64,000 nucleotides of DNA from Aricia agestis (lineage: Eukaryota; Arthropoda; Insecta; Lepidoptera; Lycaenidae): NCBI RefSeq assembly GCF_905147365.1, contig NC_056416.1, positions 2,872,001 through 2,936,000 on the forward strand. The letters run 5' to 3'. The position numbers and the translations under genes are program-made. Shown here one piece after another: positions 34,782-46,567 of the stretch; position 1 is the stretch's first letter; every line of letters begins with the position of its first letter. A model generated the notes under the pieces. That model was given only the letters and a program-made list of their open reading frames with translations, ran no database searches and had not been told where the DNA came from.

Positions 34782-37700
34782 TACTGATCTCGATAAATCC
34801 CAGATAAAACCCAGAAATCATACGAATGCACTAGCCTACATGAAACCAAGTTATTACTGTATTGCAGTCGCAATGGAAACCCTGTAACCGAATAATCCTG
34901 TACAAACCGCTCCGTTTCCTATCTACAGGGAAATAAATGGAGGTTTATATTATGTCCAGGGGTTTCTCATAGCTCGAACATCACTATCATAACAGGCTAA
35001 CCAATATGGCATAAAAGATTGCTGGATTGCACGACGATTTGTAAGCATAACCGCATTAGAAACGGGAAAGAATAGACACACTGACAGATTTTAGTCACAA
35101 AATGGCGGATTACCTATGTCGATCCGTCAATTTGTCTGTTCTTTCGTAGAAATAAACCGTTTCTATGGTGACCATGCGGCATGCTAAGCCTGCCGGAAGC
35201 ATACCAGCCAGGCTGGCCAGCGGTGAATGGACGCAACAAGTCCGCTATCTACCGTACATTTTTGACATGAGCATTTTTTGACATAACGACGAAAACAACG
35301 CATACGACTTCTATTCGAGTAGTTGAGTCTTTTGTCCCAGTAAGACGAATGGCTGGAAGTGAATTATTAATTTTTCTTCATTCAGCGATACGTCCTACTG
35401 GGACGAACATATTTTATAGTACGAAAGACTCTTTTAATTCAGGTATAATTTATGTTATGTTTCATTTTTTACTTCATACATTATTTGTTTAGAGTTTTCG
35501 CACATATTTTTAATCTAACTGTCGTGTATTTGGAAATACTCGAAAAACTACGATTCTATTAGTCGTCCAATTTGTATTTTAATCCATTCCAATTGTGTCC
35601 GAACGCAATTGGTTTTTGCACACCAATATTTAAAAATATTTACTACAAAACACAAATTCTAATAATTTGAATTTGTCACAAATATATCATGTAGACAATA
35701 ATTTAATTTTTGTACAAATTGCATTTTACATTTTGTCGTTGCCTGTACTTCGTTGTAATCTGTCGATTGCGGAAATCATATGCTTCTTTTATAATAAAAC
35801 TATGTCATGTCCTCTTTCCGGGGGTCTTAAAGTATACGATACCAATAATTTACATCTAAATCGATAAGGCGATTTAAGTGTGAAGAGGTAACAAAGAATT
35901 ATGCAAAATGCTAAAAAAAAAACTCAGTCAGACCTTTTTATAAAGCAACCTTTGGCCATAGACAGTATTAATTATCAAATTATTCAGTAAATAAAAGTCT
36001 TAAAAAAGTTAACTATGACAATTATTAAAATATGACCATTTTAATTAATAACAGTTATGAAAAACCAAAAAATTGCTTGCATATAAAACGTGGTGTTGAA
36101 ACACGTAACTTAATATTTCAGCCACAATTTCTACTGCGGTAAGGCTGTGTACGTACTATGCGACCCAAATAAAGTTTTCGCTCATTCCATCCCGGACCAC
36201 TATTACGTCGCGTTCCGTCCGTATATTTTATGCGTTTGACATTGCTGACGTAATCATGCGGAACTTCGGCTGCGTAACTTCGGCATGGTGTGTTAAGATA
36301 CTAAAAAGAAAATAACGAGCGGAACAAAACAGGGAAAGGAGGGGGAAAAACAGGGGTTATATGGATGATACTCTATCAAAATACAATCACTACACACACA
36401 CAAACACTATAAAATCATTCGTAGCTGGGCGCGATTTATCGCCTAGTGTGTACACTGCCATATTTCATACTACGTTACGGTTAAATATTTAAAATTTTTG
36501 TGGAATCCGCCCGCTATAGGTTCGCCCGCTTAATGTGCTCCAAGCAAGCCCGACCCAATTTTTCGAGGACTCCATTAAATATTTGTTTTTTTTTCACGAT
36601 TTAAAATATTGGCTGTGAAATAGTGAAATGGCTTTGACGGTTTTAAAATTATTCTTTTATAAAAAAGGATTCTGTGTTTAAGTTTTGAAAAAGTGTTATG
36701 AATTTCGATTTAGAAACAAAATGTTTTTCAAATTAGGAATTGGAAAGCTTAGAGCTGTGTTTCCTTACCTTCTGAACATTGTTTTACTGGTAAATAACAT
36801 TTTTAAGGTACCTTACACTATACCCATACAATAATGTATCTAAGAGTTTATAATTTACCTCTTAGTTATCGATAGTATTAATTATATCATACCCAGATTT
36901 AGGACACTGGCATTTTTGTTATTAGTGTTTACCAATTGCATTTACTGCTTGCAAAATATGCCTCTTTGCTTCACAAATCTTTTGATAATATCGATTATGG
37001 TTCGATATTAGGACATATTATCTTCTCCTCTTTTGCCTTAATTCATTGTCTTACGCCAGAAGAATGTAGAGTTCTCGAATAATATGCTTCTAGTTATACC
37101 TCATTATATGTATTTTATGCCACAACACAAATTGAGGAAGTAAAAAAATATTTACGAGGAAAAATTAATCTATTCGTGTTTTTGTCTGTGGGATTTCCCC
37201 TGACAGTTGTATAACTTCCGCGTCTCTGGAAGTTTCTACAGCTCGCAACAATTGGTCAACGCGAACAAACTTTTGCATTTAAAATTGCAGTCCCCTGAAA
37301 TATTAAATTGTCGTTAGATATTCGTAACGTGTTATTGTTTTTTTAAAGCGAAGCCATATTATTGTACTGTTGCTTTGTGGTGCGTTTTTCGGGCCTGGGA
37401 GGTGGCCTTCTAGGCTCCGCGTACATACATTGATTTTAGAAATTTCATTAGAAATCAACATAGAGACAATTTATAAAAAAAACAAAAAAAAAATTTTTTT
37501 TGGGGTCTGTTAAAAATGTCACTTCTTAAAAATTTCCTGCCGCCAAAGAAGTTTGAGAACCGCTGGTCTACAGATTTACTACCTTTGACTATTAAATTAC
37601 AACACCCGTTGAATAGTTTTTGCACAAAAACATAACAAAAATCCATTTATCCTAATGTTTTAACAGCTATCCTTATTGCTTGTACATTACACATTTTATG

Positions 37701-37847
37701 GTACTCTAACTAGCCTCTTTCACAATAATTTCAACTACCTTATTATAACTTATTAAAACTTACAGATTAAAACTAATTTGTAACTCCTAACCCCAAGTTA
37801 ACTGTGAAATAAAACGGTGTATTAGGAGTTATGTAGTTAATAAAAGC
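34782..37847. other. mostly unannotated 3-kb stretch
   Basis: No gene seen. Weak pairing occurs around 35325-35432 ('gtcttttgtcccagtaagac' against 'cgtcctactgggacgaa'). A GC-richer patch is at 36130-36300. Confidence 0.4.
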
Positions 37848-38013
37848 CAGTAGCGGCGTTAGGGTGGGGCGATGCTGGGCGACCACTCAGGGCGTCGGAT
37901 AAAAAACGGCGCTGATGGCAAACAAAAGGGGCGTCAATTTTTCCAGCACTATTACCATCCTGGGCGTCGAAAAAATCTCGCCCAGGGCGCTGGTAGTGCT
38001 AAAACCGGCACTG
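37848..38013. mobile_element. hAT-like MITE with 8-bp target duplication
   Basis: Ends 'cagtagcggcgttaggg' and, on the complement, 'cagtgccggttttagca', fit the CAGTNNCGG-type terminus of hAT elements. The flanking 8-mers 'ataaaagc' (37840-37847) and 'ataacagc' (38014-38021) differ at one base. The interior repeats 'gggcgtcg'. Its open frame on plus is incidental. Confidence 0.75.
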
Positions 38014-38110
38014 ATAACAGCTGTGATCATGAGATTACCGACCCCATAGTTAACTTGTATTTATGGGAATTTCCTCGTTTCCAGGCTCCAGCTGCAATAG
38101 ACTTTCTGTA

Positions 38111-38195
38111 AAGCTCGCTACAGACAGGATGTAAGTTCATATTTTGGTCAAGGGCAATATATTATGGACTTACATCCTGTCTGTAGCGAGCCTTA
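38111..38195. mobile_element. short inverted-repeat element
   Basis: 'gctcgctacagacaggatgt' plus 'aagt' and the complement 'acttacatcctgtctgtagc' around a 35-bp loop. TAA and TTA lie outside the ends, so the target duplication is uncertain. Confidence 0.75.
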
Positions 38196-38210
38196 CTTAT
38201 AATTATTATA

Positions 38211-38423
38211 CTAGATGACGCCCGCAACTCCGTTGCGCCAAAGTTAGTTTATCGCGTGGGAACCGTACATTTTTCCAGGATAAAAAAATATCCTATGTCC
38301 TTTCCCGGGACTCAAAGTATCTCTGTACCAAATTTCAGCCCAATCGGTTCAGCCGTTTAGGCGTGAAGAGGTAACGACAGACAGACAGACAGACACACTT
38401 TCGCATTTATAATATTAGTATGG
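38211..38423. repeat. Rep-B copy (inverted orientation)
   Basis: From 'ctagatgacgcccgcaactc' through 'gttcagccgtttaggcgtga' and '(cagacaga)n' to 'aatattagtatgg'. It is the reverse complement of the copies at 5993, 10819 and 21790. Confidence 0.8.
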
Positions 38424-38444
38424 AAGTAAATTAATGCTACCCAC

Positions 38445-38485
38445 ACCAGTTTCAGTGAGGGTGGCCGGTTTCATTGAAACCATGC
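38445..38485 (-). repeat. SINE-2 3' fragment
   Basis: 'ccagtttcagtgagggtggc' and 'cggtttcattgaaacca' match the complement of 44108-44150. Confidence 0.5.
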
Positions 38486-38776
38486 CAGCTTTATAGCATA
38501 CCTAAGTGTGTGCGCAGTACACAAGAATCCTCTTTCGTAACCCAACAGGACGTCACATCGGTCGTCCGTCGACTGGCGAGAGACACATCCTACGCGTGGA
38601 TCATCTTTCCTGTCAGACAATCATCCTACATTTTCCTAACCACCAAAATTAGTTAAACAGCATGTCTAGCATTAGATACCCCGTGAACTTTGTATCACTT
38701 AATTCAGGTTTATAAACCTTCCCTGGAGTTCCACGAATATCTCAAGAGTCAAGACAAAAATCCGTTCAGCTTTTCT

Positions 38777-39100
38777 TGATTTTTTTTTATGAAATAAGGG
38801 GGCAAACGAGCAAACGGGTTACCTGATGAAAAGCAACTTCCGTCGCCCATGGACACTCGCAGCATCAGAAGAGCTTCAGGTGCGTTGCCGGCCTTTTAAG
38901 AGGGAAGGGTAATAGAAGAGGGTAGGGAAGGGAATAGGAGAGGGTAGGAAAGGGAAAAGGGTAGAGGGTTGGGCCTCCGGTAAACTCACTCACTCGGCGA
39001 AACACAGCGCAAGCGCTGTTTCACGCTGGTATTCTGTGAGCCCGTGGTATTTCTCCGGTTGAGCCGGCCCATTCGTGCCGAAGCATGGCTCGCCAACGTC
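38777..39100 (-). repeat. Rep-A copy (LINE-tail repeat)
   Basis: Minus-strand copy ending in a poly-A seen as T-run at 38779. It contains 'aacgggttacctgatgaaaa', a G/A tract (38899-38968) and 'gccgaagcatggctcgccaa'. Confidence 0.8.
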
Positions 39101-39524
39101 AAAATTTTTAGCGAGACTAACAGAATGGAAATTAAGTTTTATTTATATACATCTAATCTTAGCCTTAAAATGTCAGACTGGTAACAGTTGTAACATAAAA
39201 CTAACAGTAATCGCACAAGGCTGGCTTCATAATACGATTTTCATTATAAAACATTCTTATAATTGCAGTTTTATATCTAATGGTATTTCTTGCCAAGTCG
39301 TTTCAACTTTGCCGGATAACTATTTCATTATCTCGGGCCGTTAAAGTGGGAATAGCGATCTTTAGTGCGTATTTACGAGGGTCTTATGATTATGTTATAA
39401 TGATTTTGCCCGGATTAGGTCGACTAAAGTGCTAAGTAGGTTAAAATACTGGGCTGTTTTGATTACGACCTAGATATTGCCCTTCGTTTGCGCAGAAATT
39501 CGTTTCGAAACAGTTTTTAGGCTA
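39101..39524. other. no recognised feature
   Basis: AT-rich DNA; nothing identified. Confidence 0.35.
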
Positions 39525-39712
39525 TTGCTTAGTTTTTATCGCGGCGGGAAAAAACCTAACGCCCCACTCCGACCGGCACGGCGGTGCGGCGTTACCGGAC
39601 TTCGGCACGGTGTTTGTGTGAGTGCGACTAGAATGCGAATTATAATTGCACAAGTTAATAAAATGCTATGCAATAGCTTTACCGCGGAAGTGCCCGAGTG
39701 CTACACGTTTTT
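39525..39712. repeat. Rep-G copy
   Basis: Shares ordered blocks with 63245-63470: 'ccccactccg', 'ggcacggtgtttgtgtg', 'gcgactagaatgcgaattat' and 'ctatgcaatagctttaccgc'. The 136-codon frame across it is repeat-derived. Confidence 0.55.
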
Positions 39713-39919
39713 TGTCACAAAAAAGTATGCTTTATTTTGTCACAAGATTCGTAGTATCTATAAAATCTATATACCGAATTTCATCCAACTCGGTGCAGTG
39801 AATGGAGGGAAGGTCTGGCTGGTCTGGAAGGTTTGTGGCGACAGAAATCATGATTGCCGGGCGCGATTTCTATCTCCATCGTACTAAGTAGCCGATATAA
39901 TATAGTATTTTATATTGGT

Positions 39920-40215
39920 ACTAGATGATTCCCCCAACTCCGTTGCGCCAAAATTCGTTTATCGCACGGGAACCGTACATCTTTCCGGGATAAAAAGTAT
40001 CCTATGTCCTTTCCCGGGACTCAAAGTATTTATTAACAGTGAAATTAATCTAACCAAAACTAAACATACAAATTTTGAGTGTCGTTTGATTAACATGCGG
40101 GAGGCTTTGCCCCCGGCTGGTACTTGGGGGGGCTGTGCCCCCTCATTATCCCCCCTTTCGAATTCCACGCGAGCGAAGCCGCGGGCAAAAGCTAGTTTAT
40201 AATATCAGTATGGAT
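39920..40215. repeat. composite of Rep-B and Rep-D fragments
   Basis: A Rep-B half (39920-40030, 'ctagatgattcccccaactc' to 'cccgggactcaaagta') breaks off. After about 110 bp, 'gcgagcgaagccgcgggcaa' (Rep-D start, inverted) and 'ttataatatcagtatgg' (Rep-B end) follow. Confidence 0.6.
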
Positions 40216-40502
40216 AAGAATTATCTATTTTTGTACTTTGACCTTATTAGGGCTAACAATAAATTATTTTCATAAAATTTATGACCCTCAATATACAAAC
40301 TTAAGTTATAAAGTTAATTTCCATAATTCATTCAATTTAGGAACAATTAATTCATTTTTAGTGGCCATTACTTCTATTAATCTCTCTAGGTCTACTCCAA
40401 CTTTCAAACCAAGCGAAAGAGGTAGATAAATACGCGATCATTCCGTTTATTCATTCAGTAATATTAATTATCAGCTGTCACTCAAATGGTTATGTTGACA
40501 TC

Positions 40503-40938
40503 ACTAGGGTGGTGTAATATGGACTATACCTACTGCATGACTGGTGAGACATTTGCAATACTTAAGGAGTGTATTCGGTACTCGATTCTCATTATAATTA
40601 TGTAATAAAATTAGGTACCTACTTAATTTTTTACCAAATTTCCCTTTAAATAAATGAATCATGGATTCTGAGTGAATTACGCGGCTGGGCAAGTAGGCAT
40701 GCTATGCGGCCGGCGCGGCGGCGTGTGCCACCAAAGAAACACCGCGCCGCTACCCTTCCCGCGTGCGGTGTCCATGCATTGGGTAAATAATTATTTAACT
40801 TTAAGCTACATTTACTGAGTAATCAATTGATATTATTTTTTTATATAATTATATTTTTTCATCTAATATAATAGCCAAATATCATGTCGTCGAGTATTGA
40901 CAATGTCTCACCAGTCATGTTGTAGATTCCACATGACA
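40503..40938. mobile_element. inverted-repeat element, about 430 bp
   Basis: 'catgactggtgagacatt' (40535-40552) is mirrored by 'aatgtctcaccagtcatg' (40902-40919), with looser pairing outward to 'cactag' and 'ctagcg'. The centre has a GC-rich inverted pair ('ggcgcggcggcgtg', 'caccgcgccgc'). Confidence 0.6.
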
Positions 40939-41016
40939 CTAGCGGTGCCGCGGTGGTGTCGTTTTGGTGGTGTCAAGTGGAAGGAACGGATACATACGCT
41001 GTGCGCTACTTTAATG

Positions 41017-41175
41017 CTAAGTACTCACATACGATTTTGCTCGATAGTTTTACTCCAAATCGAGCAATAACCACCGTGTGGACCGCAAAACTGACAGCTC
41101 GAAGGCTCGCTTCGAGCCGGCTCGATGGAATTAAATATGTCAAATATGTCATTTCCGTATGTGAGTACTTAGCAT
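41017..41175. mobile_element. inverted-repeat element
   Basis: 'atgctaagtactcacatacg' and 'cgtatgtgagtacttagcat' are perfect 20-bp inverted termini around a core with 'gctcgaaggctcgcttcgag'. A related terminus occurs at 33536-33556. The target duplication is not resolved. Confidence 0.75.
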
Positions 41176-42091
41176 AAGAATGCTTTGTGCTGAGATAAGT
41201 ACAAGTTGAACTTGCGCAAGAAGGGTTCACACAATTGCCATTTTTTAAAATGGCAATTTTTTGTATGAGTTTTAGTTAATAATGATAATTAAATATTGAT
41301 TATATTTTAATTTTATCACATTTATTATTAAAGTAAGAATACGAATAATTTCGCGAAGATTTCAAGAGTTGTTAAAAAAGGGCAATCATTTTTGTTTTAT
41401 GTGAGCACCCCTTTTTTAGTATTTGTCGTTTTTGGAATTATGGATTTTGGAAGTATGGATTACTTACAAGTATTAAATAAGTACAGTAAAATAAACCTCT
41501 TAATTTTTCCAATATTCCTGTTTCTTCTTCAACATCCATTTCATACTAGGTTTATTAAAGCCATGGATCATATTATGAGCTGGTTCATTAGGATCCATCA
41601 AGGATCGCAGGCTCTAAGTGACCATTAGACGTGTTCAGCCGAAATATGACAATATCTAACATGGCCTGCTCAGTCACAAAGGCAATTTAACGCTATATTG
41701 TGCCGTTGGACATTTGCATTCAATATTCGACCGTAGTATACTCAAAATAGAGTTTACTTTTCACTAAACGTGACTATTTCCGTGTGCAGTCAAGTTTTCG
41801 GAAAAGTAGACTTTATTTTGCGTGTGGTAGAGTCTATTTTCGGAATATACGGGGGAATTTCTGTTGTACATTCGCGCTGGCCCTCAGATTAGAATTAAAT
41901 ACAGTTTTGATGCGTAGAATCAGAATTTGGTTGTCCCTATAATATTATGAGCCATGATAATATTATTAAAAATATTTACTCAGTGTAACTAACCTACGTA
42001 TGTTTGTTGTTGTCTGGTTTAATAGAAAAGTCTCGTGACAGATAAAGACAACGGATCTTGAATAGATTACGACGCGAAAATATATTTATTA
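41176..42091. other. no recognised feature
   Basis: AT-rich DNA with a small hairpin at 41233-41258 ('attgccattttttaaaatgg'). Nothing else identified. Confidence 0.4.
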
Positions 42092-42301
42092 GCATGTTTA
42101 CCGCACGGCGCCGCAGCAGCAGCGTTTTTCGCCGCCGCGGCGCGATCACGGGTCCGACTAGTCTCGTCTATTTGTTGAAAAATGCGGCACCGCTCGGCGC
42201 GGCGCCGTGTCAAAAGGACCCATAGAAATACAAGGATGAGTATGCAGCGGCGCCGCCGCGGTGGCGGTGCCGCTGCCTTTGCGGCGCGTGTGTAAACACG
42301 C
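42092..42301. mobile_element. GC-rich inverted-repeat element
   Basis: Termini 'gcatgtttaccgcacggcgc' and the complement of 'gcgcgtgtgtaaacacgc' pair loosely. The interior is CpG-dense ('ggcgccgccgcggtggcggt'). Flanks TTA and TCA could be a damaged duplication. The 96-codon minus frame is compositional. Confidence 0.55.
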
Positions 42302-42493
42302 TCAGGAAGTATTTCCAATTCCACGACGACGCATCGCAAGCTCCATGACATTATCAAATTTCATGAATTTTTTGACATCTAACTTCGCTAGAAACTAGCG
42401 AATCCGTTTAAGCAGTCAGCGGGGCTATAATAGTTGCTTTGGAGAATCATAATATTATGAATCATAATATTATGTTTAAATTTTTTTTAATCG

Positions 42494-42720
42494 CAAAATA
42501 GCTATATCCACACTGTGCACTTTCAATCGTCATCAACTTTCATATTGACGCATTCAATAATTGAATGCGTCAAAGAACGCAACGTCAATATTGTCATTTT
42601 TGAAGTTTTGGATATGGTCAGATGATGCGTCGCGGGCATGCCTCACGTTAGCTGTTGACTGCGCTATAACGCATGCCCTTGACGAACAGAAAAAGGCACA
42701 GTGTGGACAAAGCTATTTTT
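42494..42720. mobile_element. inverted-repeat element
   Basis: 'aatagctatatccacactgt' and 'acagtgtggacaaagctatt' are inverted termini. The core has the hairpin 'gacgcattcaataattgaat' and the block shared in inverted form with 33643-33720. Confidence 0.7.
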
Positions 42721-42738
42721 CACTCTGCTTGAAGTGAA

Positions 42739-42790
42739 GATTAGTACGAATTGTAAGACATGAATTATGTCTTACAATTCGTACTAATTT
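42739..42790. repeat. near-perfect hairpin
   Basis: 'attagtacgaattgtaagac' plus 'at' and its complement flank 'gaatt'. Confidence 0.8.
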
Positions 42791-43378
42791 GATATTCGTC
42801 AGGGTGACAGTTTCGACAATTCATTTGCTGAATTGATTGAGACGAATTGCTAAATGTCACCATTTTAGCCCCGCTGTTCTCAAGTTTCATCCACGTGCCA
42901 AAACATTCTATTGCAGTTATAGAGTCATTGAAACAACATCAAAACACACCATCAGTCAACGTCATGGATATTAGGTTCAGGATTGATGTCATCCAGCCAT
43001 TGTTGGCACGATATTAAAAAATAACAATTGCATACAATATTGCGTTTTTATTAAAACGGAAGCGGATAAAGCGAAAGAGTCGAGGGTACAAGTAAATAAC
43101 TTGTTGGACAAAGGTTACATTAGAACTTTTTTGTAACCGACATTCAATATACTGAAAAAGGACATTTTACAAGTTACATTTCCAACATAATATTACCTTA
43201 TCTTCATTTTCTTAAAAATAATTTACTTAATTTACCTGATCTTATTTTTCTCGGGCAGTGGATTCACGTCTTATATTATGCGACTGCACCGATAAACACG
43301 CAGAAATTCCGTCATTGACGATCACTACTCGTATTTTTCATTCAAAACTCAAAAGCGAAGACATGGCTATCGCCCATA
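42791..43378. other. no recognised feature
   Basis: AT-rich DNA; nothing identified. Confidence 0.35.
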
Positions 43379-43750
43379 TTATTATTGTTTAAGGCGACGC
43401 CTTGATAATTTGGCTGCAGCGATATCGATTTTTCTCAGCAATGACTAAAGCCAAGAAATTAAAGTTCATTGTCAGTATTCATCATGTATTTATTTTTGAA
43501 TTACCCATAGCATAACACGATTGGTCAACTTTTATAATACAGAATAATCAATCAAAAAACCTCTGTAAAAAAAGGGATTCCTATTTTGCCAACAGAGGAG
43601 AGTGATTTAAGCTTCCTTTGTACATAGATTGGTTCAAGCATACACTTTAATTTGCCCATAGCTTATATACAACGTATTAATAGTTTTTAAATTATGCGAC
43701 AAAAACCATTTTGTCGCTTACGCCCTTTCCATTTTTTGCTGTTCCAATCT
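43379..43750 (+). repeat. Rep-I copy 1
   Basis: About 372 bp matching the complement of 50931-51302 along its length: 'gcagcgatatcgatttttct', 'cataacacgattggtcaact', 'gagagtgatttaagcttcc' and 'ttttgtcgcttacgcccttt'. No coding frame. Class unknown. Confidence 0.8.
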
Positions 43751-43804
43751 TAAGCATATCCAACACGGTTTTAACTTTGGAAATGTATTAGCTAAAGTGA
43801 CAAA

Positions 43805-44169
43805 CGCCTCCGTGGTCTAGTGGTATAGAGCGCGGCTCTTGACTCGGAGGTTTTGGGTTCGATTCCCGCGTTGGAAACATGTTATTTCCAAGTTTGGTTA
43901 GGACAATGCAGGCTGATCACCTGATTGTGTGACAAGTAAGATGATCCATGCGTCGGATGGGTATGTAAAAAGTCGGTCCTGCGCCTGACCTCTCACCAGT
44001 CGTGTCGGTCTTCCGTACCACTGGGTTATGAGAGTAAAGGAATAGAGAGTGCTCTTGTGTACTGCGCACACACTTGGGCACTATAAAATTACTCCTGCGT
44101 AGCTGGCCTGGTTTTCAATGAAACCGGCCACCGTCACCGAAACCAGTGTGAGAGCTATTATTGTTAAAT
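43805..44169 (+). mobile_element. SINE-2, complete tRNA-derived SINE
   Basis: The head (43806-43878) reads 'cctccgtggtctagtggtat' (A box) and 'gggttcgattcccgcg' (B box). The body contains 'ctctcaccagtcgtgtcggt', 'tgtactgcgcacacacttgg' and 'gaaaccggccaccgtcaccg'. The end is a short TTG/TTA tail. The 7-mer TGACAAA flanks it (43798-43804, 44170-44176). The head is tRNA-like, but the long body makes it a retroposon rather than a tRNA gene. Confidence 0.88.
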
Positions 44170-44507
44170 TGACAAATTGGTTTTTAAGTCATAGGCCAAA
44201 ATTCTACGTTTTCAATGTCACTTTAGGGCTCTAGTACTATTATCTATTCTGTGGCTCTAGTAACATTTTCATACTATTAAAACTGGTATACAATGGTTTC
44301 AGTAAAAACCTAAAACTACAAAAGCAGTATAATTTGATTAAGTTTTGAAAACATAACAAACATTTAAATTTAGAATTATGAACATGCATGAACTTTAAGA
44401 TTACATTAGCTATTTGACCGAGCTTTGCTCGGTATTCGATAAAACACGTATAAATGACATTTTCTAAAAATGATTCCTAGCTAGATCAATTAATCGCTCC
44501 CGAAACC

Positions 44508-44508
<1 letters not shown>
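44170..44508. other. no recognised feature
   Basis: AT-rich DNA; nothing identified. Confidence 0.35.
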
Positions 44509-44557
<49 letters not shown>

Positions 44558-44722
44558 AGCTATAAGATTATTAAAGTTTAAAAATATAGGTCGAGTGTTC
44601 TATGACAAATATGGCAAGATTTCATATCGGCCTCTTTGTCTGGTGGACAAAACATTGCCAGCGGCAGCCACGAAGCGTTCTATTGAGACCTGATCGGTTA
44701 TTACGTCTTATTATATACGTCT

Positions 44723-44818
<96 letters not shown>

Positions 44819-44996
44819 AGCTATAAGATTATTAAAGTTTAAAAATATAGGTCGAGTGTTCTATGACAAATATGGCAAGATTTCATATCGGCCTCTTTGT
44901 CTGGTGGACAAAACATTGCCAGCGGCAGCCACGAAGCGTTCTATTGAGACCTGATCGGTTATTACGTCTTATTATCAATATTGTGGCAATTTTATA
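44509..44996 (+). repeat. 261-bp tandem duplication with (TA)n arrays
   Basis: The unit beginning 'atctagctataagattatta' at 44554 recurs at 44815. Each copy has the same 180-bp unique part ('ggtcgagtgttctatgacaa', 'gcggcagccacgaagcgttc'). A (TA)n array precedes each copy (44509-44556, and the longer 44727-44816). I see no difference between the unique parts. Confidence 0.9.
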
Positions 44997-45001
44997 TTAC
45001 T

Positions 45002-45685
45002 TTTTAGGGTTCCGTAGCCAAATGGCAAAAACGGAACCCTTATAGATTCGTCATGTCTGTCTGTCTGTCTGTCCGTATATCACAGTCACTTTTCTCCGAA
45101 ACTATAAGAGCTATACTATTGAAACTTGGTAAGTAGATGTAGTCTGTGAACCGCATTAAGATTTTGATACAAAAATGGAAAAAATATTAAAAATTTTAGG
45201 GGTACAACTCAAACAACAATAATTTTTTTTAACCTGAATAGTTTGCGAGAGAGACTCTTCCAAAGTGGTAAAATTTGTCCCCCCCCCCCCCTCTAACTTC
45301 TAAAGTAGGGGCATGATAATTCTAAAAAAAATATATGAAGTACATTACTATAAATATATTATTTGTACTTTTTTTTATTACTTCTTTTTTTTATAATTAC
45401 TTACTTGTGTCATGTGAACCAAATGTCCGTTGTAATGTGGTGTAATGTGTATGTGTTGAATAAATGTTTATTATTATTATTATAAAAACTACCAAAGAAA
45501 ATCGGTTTGAACGAGATCTATTAAGTAGTTTTTTAAACGTCATAAATGGTAAACCTTAATTTAACTTTCATTAAATCAACTGAAATATAAAAATAAATCA
45601 AAAACTTTTAATGTCATATAAATAAACCTTATTGCTGCTGAGGAACCCTTCATGAGTCCAACTCGCACTTGGCCGGTTTTTTAAG
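45002..45685 (+). repeat. Rep-C copy, divergent
   Basis: Starts 'agggttccgtagccaaatgg', has (GTCT)n, and ends 'actcgcacttggccggtttt'. The middle differs from other copies and includes a C-run (45281-45292) and a (TTA)n stretch (45466-45483). Confidence 0.7.
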
Positions 45686-46130
45686 CCGGTCGGAGTTGAA
45701 GTACGTATTTAGATTAAGACTTGGAAGACTTAGGGCCTGTTTCACCGCTTCCTGATAAGGCTATCCACCACTTAATTTGACAGATGGAGTATGGAAAATC
45801 TGTCAAATAACCCTATCGGGCACCTTAGGGAGCATACCCATACTACGTGAATTTTAAGAAATAATTTCTTAAAATTCACGTAGTATGGGAATTAATATTT
45901 CTTAAAATCCCGGGTATAATAAAATATATAGCCACTGAAAAAATTATTAAAATCGATTCAGCAGTTTTGATTTATATTCTTTACTTATACTCTATCTATA
46001 TCTGCCCGTGGCCGGTGACCCGCATTGGTCGGTACCGCCGCAAAAGCTAAGTCTTGCAATTTTTAAATTTGTAATATCTTCGAAAATGTATTTATTAAAA
46101 TCATATGCTGTAAAGGGCCATATAGATCTA

Positions 46131-46567
46131 CTAGCTGTTGCCCGCGACTCTGTCCGCGTGGATTTCAGCTTGTAGCGTGCGGTAGTTCCCGTTTCCATGT
46201 AGGCTACAGAAATGCTTCCGCGGTACGATTATTTCAAACTTCAAAAATCTTCTTATAGCTTCAAATAAACTCGCGAAAAACTTTCATTATCCTTACCACC
46301 TCTTATAGAAACACGTTTGAGTAAGCGCTTGTGCGACGTAGGACGACGCACAGCGTCATCTATTATGAATTTTTGGAACTAACTTAATTTGAACAAATTT
46401 ATGTATAAACACTCCTTTTTCCAGTTAAAAAGTAGCCTATGCCCTTTCTCAGGTTTAGACTATCTGTGTACAAATAAGTTTCATTACAATCGGTTCAGTA
46501 ATTTTGGCGTGAAAGCGAGACAGACAGACAGATAGAGGTACTTTCGCATTTATAATATTAGTATAGA
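46131..46567. repeat. Rep-B/D-like copy inside MITE-3
   Basis: 'ctagctgttgcccgcgactc', 'gttcagtaattttggcgtga', '(cagacaga)n' and 'tttataatattagtat' give the Rep-B order with a Rep-D-like start. Confidence 0.6.

Noticed and set aside
39477..39887. 136-codon open frame on plus
   Set aside because: It lies over Rep-G sequence also present near 63245-63470 and has no recognisable domain.
42067..42357. 96-codon minus frame, Ala/Arg-rich
   Set aside because: It covers a CpG-rich inverted-repeat element; composition alone explains the open frame.
43806..43878. Functional tRNA gene
   Set aside because: The tRNA-like head is followed by a 290-bp body shared by other copies and flanked by a target duplication, so it is a SINE. 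I could not pair a convincing acceptor stem.
44602..45045. Two frames starting with the same peptide
   Set aside because: They are the two copies of the 261-bp duplication; the first runs into (TA)n as alternating Tyr-Ile.
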